A stretch of DNA of 5,471 nt from DATJGF01 sp035495315. GTDB lineage: Bacteria; Verrucomicrobiota; Verrucomicrobiia; Limisphaerales; UBA8199. A program made the translations under genes and the position numbers. Shown piece by piece: positions 1 through 4,435 of the stretch (positions within the stretch are counted from its first letter, which is position 1; every line of letters starts with the position of its first letter). The stretch lies in the NCBI GenBank assembly GCA_035495315.1, contig DATJGF010000057.1, positions 1 to 5,471 on the forward strand, in the 5' to 3' direction. The notes beneath the pieces were generated by a model, which was not told the DNA's origin, did not search any database, and saw only the letters and a list, made by a program, of their open reading frames with translations.

Positions 1-26
1 TCGGCGGTCATTGTACACGGACTTTC

Positions 27-56
27 TTTACCGGCAACGAGGGTTGCCGTTACTCT
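27..56 (+). promoter_or_regulatory. possible tRNA-Cys promoter with a palindromic spacer
   Basis: A 7-bp perfect inverted repeat, CGGCAAC at 32-38 and GTTGCCG at 43-49 with a 4-nt loop GAGG, lies just upstream of the tRNA. Around it TTTACC (27-32, four of six matches to the -35 consensus) and TACTCT (51-56, three of six to the -10) are 18 nt apart. Initiation about 7 nt beyond the -10 would put the RNA start a few bases before the mature tRNA. The boxes are weak, so the promoter call is tentative. The hairpin could instead be a terminator or processing element of something upstream of the window, though no T-run follows it. Confidence 0.3.
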
Positions 57-66
57 GGGGGAATAC

Positions 67-141
67 GGCGCGGTACCCAAGTGGTAAGGGAGAGGTCTGC
101 AAAACCTTTATACGGCGGTTCGATTCCGCCCCGCGCCTCCA
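67..141 (+). tRNA. tRNA-Cys (anticodon GCA), CCA encoded
   Basis: The full cloverleaf can be folded by hand. The acceptor stem 67-73 (GGCGCGG) pairs perfectly with 131-137. The D stem is CCC 76-78 with GGG 88-90. The anticodon stem 92-96 pairs with 104-108, including one G-U, and its loop 97-103 is CTGCAAA, which places anticodon GCA at 99-101. The T stem 114-118 pairs perfectly with 126-130 around the loop TTCGATT. Position 138 is the discriminator base T (U in the RNA), usual for tRNA-Cys, and CCA follows at 139-141, so the 3' end is genomically encoded. It delivers cysteine at UGC/UGU codons. It stands alone here, head to tail against the 3' end of the minus-strand cytochrome gene. I see no integrase or att-like repeat next to it. 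Confidence 0.97.
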
Positions 142-202
142 CGTATTTTCCCGCGATCTAAGTAGCTTGCGCGACGCCGACATCCTGCTTCGGCCAGGTT
201 GT

Positions 203-1627
203 TTACAGAGACTTCAAGTACTCGACCAAGTCGTGCTTCTCCTGGTCTGTTAGCCCCAAGCTAAACCGCTGGTCGTAGCTGTTGACCACGTCTAACAATG
301 TTTTGAACCGGCCATCGTGGTAGAAGCGTCCCTTGTCTTGCGGAAACATGAATAATCCACGCTCGCGCACGAAGATGCCTGAGAGGTTCATGGTGCGATA
401 ACCGTGCGTAGGTGTACCGCTGGCTACAATACTGGCAGGGGCCCGATCGGCTTCAAAGCTGTCGATCTTCAGCTCATCGGCCGAGTGTTGGTTCCAGCCC
501 GGCTCGGTCCACAATGGTTCGCGATGACAGCGGTTGCAGCTGGCTTTGCCGCTGAACAGCGCATCCCCGCGTTTGGCTGCAGCAGGATTGAAGTCGATGC
601 CCGGTCGCGGTTGTATGGCAGGCAGCGCCAGCTGATAAAAGTGCAGCGCGGCTAGCTTGCCGGTAACCTGATCCTTGCCCGGATCATCCACAGAAACATG
701 GCCAAGCTTAGCTGCAGCAGCGATGGGAAACTGTTCAACGTTATCGAACCGCTCATCGAAGAACGTACCAATGCCGTGCAACTCGTCCACCGCTACGAAT
801 GCGTTCCAGTAAGTTACCGTGCCCCAACCCCCCGTCCAGGTGTGCAGATTGTGGCCTGGGAGGCCGCCCGCGTTGGGGAGTAGAGTGGCACCTGGAACGT
901 GTTTGGCGGTAACCACGCCGTTCGTGATCTGTTCTGGATTAAACGCCTTTCCGTCGAGGAACAGCTCAGCGTCAAACTTCCCAGGGCCCCAACTCCTGAG
1001 CACATTGCGAACCTGACCAGCTGTAATAGTGGAATCGGCCGGAGCCAGCCTGAGCAGATCTACGACAGGCTGCAAATTGGGGGCTGTGGCCACGATCGCT
1101 CCGATGTTGAGGTCGCGATTGGCCAGGCCGTCAATGCGTTTGCCGATCCCTGGTGCGATTGAGTCATCTACTGTGGAATGGCAGATGGCACATGTGAACC
1201 CGACGGAACCTAGTGTGTGGTCCTTCACGGTGCCCACCACACCGAGGACTGCGTTCTGCTTTATCAACTGCAGGGTCACAGCGGGGGCGCTAAGGTTCAC
1301 CTTGCCTTGCCTGATGGCCATGATCTGGGCCGGTGTGAGCGCCTGAGAGTCTACCTTCAACCCGAGTGACAGCGCGGTGGCGGGCGATAAGCTGCTGACG
1401 GCTTTCTGCATTTGCAGTTGCCCCGTCCAATATGCCTCATCGCCAAAGGTGTCAAACCGAAAAATCTGTTCTCCTTCCTCAATCAATTGTTTGGAATTGG
1501 CCTCGGCGCTGCCGAGAAATTGAGGCGTAGACACCTGTGTCGCTGATCTTGCTTGTAGTGCAGCGATAGTGACCAGGATGAGGCATATAGTGGCAAGCGA
1601 GACGACTACCGCATAGTATCTTTTCAT
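203..1627 (-). CDS. exported diheme c-type cytochrome, CCP/MauG-related C-terminal half
   Basis: The gene encodes 474 residues. The ATG at 1627 is supported by AAAGGAGG (1638-1645) 10 nt upstream. Residues 1-26 form a Sec signal with a hydrophobic core (VVVSLATICLILVTIAAL), so the protein acts in the periplasm or beyond. Two covalent haem sites are visible: CAICH at 146-150 and CNRCH at 364-368. The C-terminal part (about 350-474) has the pattern of the diheme cytochrome c peroxidase/MauG superfamily, ending in YHDGRFKTLLDVVNSYD (436-452). The haem motifs are 218 residues apart, wider than the roughly 145 I recall for bacterial cytochrome c peroxidases, and the first is preceded by about 145 residues including FRFDTFGDEAYW. 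It is therefore probably not a classical peroxidase. Met413 or another residue could be the second haem's distal ligand, but this cannot be settled from sequence. It lies 55 nt downstream of the secreted-protein gene, probably in the same operon. Substrate unknown. Confidence 0.9.
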   Translation of the reverse strand: MKRYYAVVVSLATICLILVTIAALQARSATQVSTPQFLGSAEANSKQLIEEGEQIFRFDTFGDEAYWTGQLQMQKAVSSLSPATALSLGLKVDSQALTPAQIMAIRQGKVNLSAPAVTLQLIKQNAVLGVVGTVKDHTLGSVGFTCAICHSTVDDSIAPGIGKRIDGLANRDLNIGAIVATAPNLQPVVDLLRLAPADSTITAGQVRNVLRSWGPGKFDAELFLDGKAFNPEQITNGVVTAKHVPGATLLPNAGGLPGHNLHTWTGGWGTVTYWNAFVAVDELHGIGTFFDERFDNVEQFPIAAAAKLGHVSVDDPGKDQVTGKLAALHFYQLALPAIQPRPGIDFNPAAAKRGDALFSGKASCNRCHREPLWTEPGWNQHSADELKIDSFEADRAPASIVASGTPTHGYRTMNLSGIFVRERGLFMFPQDKGRFYHDGRFKTLLDVVNSYDQRFSLGLTDQEKHDLVEYLKSL

Positions 1628-1637
1628 CTCCGGCCTC

Positions 1638-1645
1638 CCTCCTTT
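1638..1645 (-). promoter_or_regulatory. strong Shine-Dalgarno site of the diheme cytochrome gene
   Basis: On the minus strand this reads AAAGGAGG, with a second purine block GGAGG nearer the start. It lies 10 nt before the ATG at 1627 and fixes that start. A strong site of its own suggests the cytochrome is translated independently of the upstream gene even if co-transcribed. Confidence 0.75.
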
Positions 1646-1659
1646 CCTGTGAGTCGTTG

Positions 1660-1679
1660 TGGGCTGTGCTTATAGCCCA
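1660..1679 (-). other. small intercistronic inverted repeat
   Basis: TGGGCT (1660-1665) and AGCCCA (1674-1679) form a 6-bp stem with an 8-nt loop. It sits a few bases after the stop codon of the secreted-protein gene and before the cytochrome's ribosome binding site. There is no T-run, so it is not a convincing terminator. It may act on mRNA stability or partial attenuation, or be chance. Confidence 0.3.
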
Positions 1680-1682
1680 TTG

Positions 1683-2510
1683 CTAATGACTTGCGTCCTC
1701 GTGTGAGCTGAAGAACAGGAAGAAGTTCGAACCTACCTCGATGGCGCGGCCGGCAGCCTCAACATCGTCCATGGTTTTGGAGGACGTGATGCCGCTGCTC
1801 CCATCTGCTGCCGGCCAGTCGCTTTGGCTCATGACCAGGACGGGTCGGACTTCCCACCATATGGCGCCGGCATTAACCCGGCTGTTATCTACCACGTGAC
1901 TGTGATTGGGTGTCGGCACAAACATCGGCTTGCTGGGCGGCGTTTTTCCAAAGGCCAGCAATGTTGTGGACAGGTCAACGGAGGAAGCGTGCATGGTGCA
2001 TGTGCCGGGAACCGGGTTACTTGGGTCGGGACACTGTGTGGTAATGGCCGGGTTCACCGTGGCCTTCCAGGCTTCGGGGAGGAAGCCGAAGGCTTGAATC
2101 AGGGCCATGCCCAAACGGGGACCGCAGAACTCGCCCGGACGACCGCCGCTAGGACAAGGCATGGCGTCGTTGGGGTTGGTGTCGTGGTCCACCGAGAACA
2201 TGGGAATCAGCACGTAAAGGTGCGCGGTGTGCTTGATGCTTCCACCGGTCGGATCTTGTGTCGACTCGGTGATGGGCTGGCAAATCGGTATCTGCATCTC
2301 ATTCGGGTCCGACTGGGCCAATATCCCGTTGAAGTCCAAGTCCAGCGTCGGTTGGTCGACGCAATCAAAATTCTGCAGGTACGTGAACGTAAGTAGCCGG
2401 TCATTACCAAAGCCGTGGGTCTGATTGTCGGCCAACTGCGCCGACGCGGAACTCGCGAATGCGAGGTACACGCAAACCGCGAGTAAGCAACCGATTCTCT
2501 GGAGTTTCAT
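1683..2510 (-). CDS. secreted Cys/His-rich protein of unknown function
   Basis: The gene encodes 275 residues. The ATG at 2510 has AAGGGAG (2518-2524) 7 nt upstream. Residues 1-24 are a clear Sec signal peptide ending in SSASA, with likely cleavage before Gln25. The mature part has six cysteines (50, 77, 119, 129, 160, 171), an even number consistent with three disulfides in an oxidising compartment. It also has nine or so histidines, some clustered (HSH at 203-205, two near the C-terminus), which could bind metal; that is inference. Local features include HLYVLIPMFSVDHD (97-110) and IWWEVRPVLVM (217-227), which look like beta-strands of a compact globular domain. I do not recognise the family and assign no reaction. 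It is first in a likely operon with the diheme cytochrome and near a cupredoxin, so a role in extracytoplasmic redox chemistry or substrate binding is possible but unproven. Confidence 0.85.
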   Translation of the reverse strand: MKLQRIGCLLAVCVYLAFASSASAQLADNQTHGFGNDRLLTFTYLQNFDCVDQPTLDLDFNGILAQSDPNEMQIPICQPITESTQDPTGGSIKHTAHLYVLIPMFSVDHDTNPNDAMPCPSGGRPGEFCGPRLGMALIQAFGFLPEAWKATVNPAITTQCPDPSNPVPGTCTMHASSVDLSTTLLAFGKTPPSKPMFVPTPNHSHVVDNSRVNAGAIWWEVRPVLVMSQSDWPAADGSSGITSSKTMDDVEAAGRAIEVGSNFFLFFSSHEDASH

Positions 2511-2669
2511 CGTGGTGCTCCCTTCAAGAACTAAAAGTGATGTTCTTTGGGCCGTGGTGCGTCTTAACGGGTCATCTGGTTACAGACGATCCAAAACCGA
2601 AGAAGCTGTCCGTCGGCAAGTGAGATGAGGGGAAGAAAGGCAGAGAAAACCCGGGATAGGTAAACAAAT
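2511..2669 (-). other. leader region of the secreted protein-cytochrome unit
   Basis: About 160 nt separate the regulatory element at 2670-2700 from the first start codon, and no ORF in this stretch looks real. It holds the ribosome binding site CTCCCTT (plus-strand letters, 2518-2524). Just upstream of that is an inverted repeat, AAGAAC (2526-2531) and GTTCTT (2542-2547), with a 10-nt loop, which could fold in the 5' leader. No clear -10/-35 pair can be picked, so the transcription start is not assigned. Confidence 0.4.
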
Positions 2670-2678
2670 TGTAAATAT

Positions 2679-2700
2679 TTTGTCACGATTTTGTGACAAA
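2679..2700 (-). promoter_or_regulatory. 22-bp palindromic operator, copy 1
   Basis: TTTGTCAC (2679-2686) and GTGACAAA (2693-2700) form a perfect 8-bp inverted repeat with a 6-bp spacer. The 22-bp span with N6 spacing has the geometry of sites bound by CRP/FNR-family dimers, although the half-site is not the canonical TGTGA. In the direction of the downstream gene (minus strand) it is followed by ATATTTACA, giving a 28-nt element (2697 down to 2670) that recurs at 3552-3579. It is AT-rich in a GC-richer surrounding and lies about 160 nt before the ATG at 2510. The regulator is not identified. Confidence 0.6.
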
Positions 2701-2803
2701 TCATCTTAGGTACTTAAACGGACTCAGCTCATACTGATCGCCGCCTGTTTTTATTTCGCACTCTGATAGATGTGATTTGCTGCTTTGCCGCGGGAGCACT
2801 AGC

Positions 2804-2827
2804 CTTTCTCGCCCTTGCAGGAGAGAG
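2804..2827. other. stem-loop 1 of a structured intergenic tract
   Basis: CTTTCTC (2804-2810) pairs with GAGAGAG (2821-2827) over 7 bp, one of them G-U if read as plus-strand RNA. The loop is 10 nt and can itself pair at GC/GC. It is followed immediately by a tandem GAACCC GAACCC (2827-2838). It is the first of three neighbouring hairpins between the palindromic operator and the cupredoxin stop codon. Confidence 0.35.
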
Positions 2828-2837
2828 AACCCGAACC

Positions 2838-2880
2838 CGTGAGGCGCCGGAACTCTCCCCAAAGGAAAGTTCCGGCCACG
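2838..2880. other. long stem-loop 2, possible terminator or structured RNA
   Basis: GCCGGAACT (2846-2854) and AGTTCCGGC (2868-2876) are a perfect 9-bp inverted repeat. It extends inward past a single C/A mismatch by three more pairs (2856-2858 with 2864-2866) to a loop of CCAAA. It extends outward by CGTG (2838-2841) with CACG (2877-2880), leaving AGGC bulged. That is about 16 pairs in 43 nt. No T-run follows on either strand, so it is not a standard intrinsic terminator. It could be a terminator without a U-tract, a structured RNA domain, or an RNA-stabilising element. Confidence 0.5.
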
Positions 2881-2895
2881 TAACGGTTAGTTTTC

Positions 2896-2932
2896 ATCAC
2901 GGCAAATCAGGGGGGCTTAAGCATGCCGTGAT
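2896..2932 (-). terminator. stem-loop 3 after the cupredoxin gene, candidate terminator
   Basis: ATCACGGCA (2896-2904) and TGCCGTGAT (2924-2932) form a perfect 9-bp stem with a 19-nt loop that contains the palindrome GCTTAAGC (2915-2922) and a G-run. The stem starts 9 nt beyond the cupredoxin stop codon in its transcription direction, the expected place for a terminator. The trailing sequence on the minus strand is GAAAAC rather than a T-run, so a 3'-end-stabilising hairpin is equally possible. Confidence 0.45.
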
Positions 2933-2941
2933 CTGAGTTGC

Positions 2942-3355
2942 TTACCTTGTGACAACCACCTTGCCGACCATCTTGTTACCCTCGTGGGGAGCACACGCGT
3001 ACTCGTAGGTGCCAGGGACGTCGAACTTTTGCTCAAAACTCTTGCCCTTACCCACGGAATTCGAATTGAAGGGCTTGGCCCCGCTGGGAATTTGCACATC
3101 GTCTTCGTTTGCGACTTGAGAAGGGTCAGTGGTTACGGTGTGGGTTGCAGCATCATCGTTCACCCACTGCACGGACTGCCCAGCCTTGATGGTGACGCTC
3201 GCAGGAACAAACTTGTTCTGTGAGGTCATGTGCACAACTGCTGCCGGAGCATTTCCGCCCGGCGAAGTCCCTAGCACCACGAATGTGAGCAACATGACCG
3301 CAAGTAGGCCAATTAGAGAGCGGCTAGCCGCACTCCCCTTTAATATCAGTCTCAT
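2942..3355 (-). CDS. exported plastocyanin/pseudoazurin-like cupredoxin
   Basis: The gene encodes 137 residues from the ATG at 3355. The reading frame stays open to 3463, but the upstream Met codons lie in or before the strong ribosome binding site, and the downstream start gives a normal signal peptide. Residues 1-36 have a basic N-terminus and a hydrophobic core (LIGLLAVMLLTFVVLG). The mature domain, from about residue 40, is a single cupredoxin fold. It contains KFVPASVTIKAGQSVQWVN (48-66), the first copper ligand His72 in ATHTVT, and the Cys121-x2-His124-x4-Met129 loop, which together make a complete type 1 (blue) copper site. The 49-residue His72-Cys121 interval is close to that of plastocyanin (47, from memory). 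It is a small soluble or membrane-tethered electron carrier, likely periplasmic. Nearby genes encode a diheme cytochrome and a secreted protein on the same strand, plausible partners, but hairpins and a separate regulatory site lie between them. Confidence 0.93.
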   Translation of the reverse strand: MRLILKGSAASRSLIGLLAVMLLTFVVLGTSPGGNAPAAVVHMTSQNKFVPASVTIKAGQSVQWVNDDAATHTVTTDPSQVANEDDVQIPSGAKPFNSNSVGKGKSFEQKFDVPGTYEYACAPHEGNKMVGKVVVTR

Positions 3356-3362
3356 CACTCTT

Positions 3363-3371
3363 CTCCTTTCC
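3363..3371 (-). promoter_or_regulatory. Shine-Dalgarno site that decides the cupredoxin start
   Basis: On the minus strand it reads GGAAAGGAG, 7 nt before the ATG at 3355. The next in-frame upstream ATG (3373) overlaps this site and the farthest (3463) would add a hydrophilic, basic extension ahead of the signal peptide. The short form is therefore preferred. Confidence 0.8.
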
Positions 3372-3551
3372 ATTCGATACTTGGATGCGCTGATCCCGCG
3401 ATTTTGAAATGAGGCCCGCCGTGGTGGGAGGAATACCAAGGAGAGCGGATAACAGGGCCTCAATTCTGCTCAAGGGGCGAGCTCTTTGTCGGTGCAGGGG
3501 AACACTTTAGGGGTTATTAAGGCATGCACCTGCTCGAGGCCCTGCATTTCG

Positions 3552-3579
3552 GTCACTGAACCGTGACAAATTATTTACA
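3552..3579 (+). promoter_or_regulatory. palindromic operator element, copy 2
   Basis: GTCAC (3552-3556), a 6-nt spacer and GTGACAAA (3563-3570) repeat the half-site layout of copy 1, and TATTTACA (3572-3579) follows. Compared with copy 1 read on the minus strand, 24 of 28 bases agree; the four differences are three in the spacer and one before TATTTACA. The outer GTCAC arm lacks the TTT present in copy 1, so the palindrome is 5+5 rather than 8+8. It lies 110 nt before the ATG at 3690 and about 196 nt upstream of the divergent cupredoxin start, so it could serve either gene. Confidence 0.6.
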
Positions 3580-3669
3580 GGTTTTTGACATTTGCGCGGC
3601 CACCCGCGCAGACGCTTCCAACCTCTAAAATTCTCACACCTGATTCGAGCAACTTAGAACACCCGGCAG

Positions 3670-3705
3670 TCCCGGAAAGCGTGCGAAAGATGAGAAACGC
3701 AAAAC
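3670..3705 (+). repeat. translation-start repeat, copy A
   Basis: TCCCGGAAAGCGTG (3670-3683) matches TCCCAGAAAGCGTG (4401-4414) at 13 of 14 positions. After a 3-nt length difference, the first 16 nt of the coding region (ATGAGAAACGCAAAAC) match those of the next gene at 13 of 16. The two genes thus start with related leader and coding sequence. Confidence 0.6.
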
Positions 3706-4373
3706 ATGGCGTAGCATGGCGCATAACTGGACCGGCATTACTGGCTTTGTTGTTGGCGCTGCTCGCGTGGGCACTGCCGGAACAATTGACGGCGGCTGAT
3801 CTGGGCGGAGATTTCAGCGGTGTCGCCTACAACCTGCATGGTCCTTTGCGGATTGCGCTGCGCGTTGCTGGAGATGATGGGGCCGTGGGCCAGCCTGTGG
3901 CGGTGGATTCGGGCGGGGCAAACGGAACCTTAAGCTCATTCCCGGTTGCACGCCTCAGGCTTGCGCCGGTTAACAGCGTTCTTGCAGGACGGCAACTGGA
4001 ACTGGCCCGGATGCAGCAGGACAAAGATGGACAGCAAAGCACAACGAAGCCGACACCAAAACCAGCACCGAAACCCATGCCTCCGCCGGGAACTCAGAAG
4101 CAGCAGCCAAATCGGAATACGCGAACCGGCATGCGAATCCCTGAGCATCAATTCCGCTCAAAGTTTGGACGCCAGCATACCTTCCAAATACAACAATTAA
4201 ATGGAAATCGTTTTCAAACCGGGGGCTTCGTGTTCGAGGTTGTTGATGTCTGGCCCCCGGTGTTCAGCTTCGACGACCCATTTTTTGTAGACGAGATTGA
4301 CGAACAGTTCTTCCTGTTCGACGTGAACCATCCCGGGGTGCGTACGTTGATCGTCGTCGTGCAGGAACTTTGA
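3690..4373 (+). CDS. exported protein with Pro-rich linker and acidic-aromatic C-terminal domain
   Basis: The gene encodes 227 residues from the ATG at 3690, with GGAAAG (3674-3679) 10 nt upstream. A TTG at 3585 is the far alternative start. Residues 1-36 are a signal peptide or N-terminal anchor (ALLALLLALLAWAL, cleavage possibly after TAA). Residues 39-60 resemble part of the neighbouring barrel protein: both contain GVxYNxxGPLxI. Residues 119-139 form a Lys/Pro-rich linker (TKPTPKPAPKPMPPP). The C-terminal domain, about 150-227, is rich in Phe and acidic residues (WPPVFSFDDPFFVDEIDEQFF, then HPGVRTLIVVV) and ends in a hydrophobic strand. From memory, secreted acidobacterial proteins with a C-terminal HPGxR ending occur, but I can name no family. 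The linker suggests the C-terminal domain is held away from the membrane or wall. It is followed after 46 nt by the barrel gene, probably in one operon. Function unknown. Confidence 0.8.
   Translation: MRNAKHGVAWRITGPALLALLLALLAWALPEQLTAADLGGDFSGVAYNLHGPLRIALRVAGDDGAVGQPVAVDSGGANGTLSSFPVARLRLAPVNSVLAGRQLELARMQQDKDGQQSTTKPTPKPAPKPMPPPGTQKQQPNRNTRTGMRIPEHQFRSKFGRQHTFQIQQLNGNRFQTGGFVFEVVDVWPPVFSFDDPFFVDEIDEQFFLFDVNHPGVRTLIVVVQEL
3817..3833 (+). repeat. in-frame coding repeat, copy A (VAYN segment)
   Basis: GCGGTGTCGCCTACAAC is identical at 16 of 17 bases to 4601-4617 in the downstream gene and lies in the same reading frame. The similarity continues more weakly for 27 nt, giving GVxYNxxGPLxI in both proteins. 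Confidence 0.55.
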
Positions 4374-4400
4374 GGCGTCACCTTGTTCGAAAAAGGACGA

Positions 4401-4435
4401 TCCCAGAAAGCGTGTGGTTATGACAAACCGAAAAT
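4401..4435 (+). repeat. translation-start repeat, copy B
   Basis: This is the counterpart of 3670-3705, covering the leader and first codons of the barrel gene. The agreement on both sides of the start codon supports the ATG at 4420 as the true start, as it pairs with the ATG at 3690. Confidence 0.6.

Larger units (their letters stand above)
3356..3689. other. divergent intergenic region between cupredoxin and secreted protein genes
   Basis: These 334 nt separate two divergent genes. They contain the cupredoxin ribosome binding site, the palindromic operator at 3552-3579 and the weak ribosome binding site of the plus-strand gene. A plus-strand frame is open from a TTG at 3585 into the downstream gene, but its first 35 codons encode a Pro/Ser-rich stretch before a normal signal peptide and are probably untranslated. 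No convincing sigma-70 promoter pair can be named for either direction. Confidence 0.5.

Noticed and set aside
1..66. A second tRNA or coding end upstream of tRNA-Cys
   Set aside because: No cloverleaf arms or meaningful frame can be made from these bases beyond the 7-bp hairpin.
172..194. GCCGA/TCGGC inverted repeat between tRNA and cytochrome 3' ends
   Set aside because: A 5-bp stem with a 9-nt loop and no T-run is too weak to call a terminator.
1824..2396. A 190-codon open frame on the plus strand
   Set aside because: It lies wholly antisense within the secreted-protein gene, its translation has no signal or recognisable motif, and the opposite strand has a signal peptide and a good ribosome binding site.
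2861..2880. AAAGGAAAGTTCCGG resembles the conserved GAGGAAAGTCCGGGC of RNase P RNA
   Set aside because: The match is partial, the segment is one arm of a local hairpin, and there is no room for the several hundred nt of RNase P RNA before the cupredoxin gene.
3356..3463. Longer cupredoxin start at 3463
   Set aside because: It would place a 36-residue hydrophilic extension before the signal peptide, and a strong ribosome binding site sits correctly ahead of the ATG at 3355.
3585..3689. TTG start at 3585 for the secreted protein
   Set aside because: The extension precedes an otherwise normal signal peptide, has no ribosome binding site and nearly abuts the operator; the shared start-region repeat with the next gene supports 3690.
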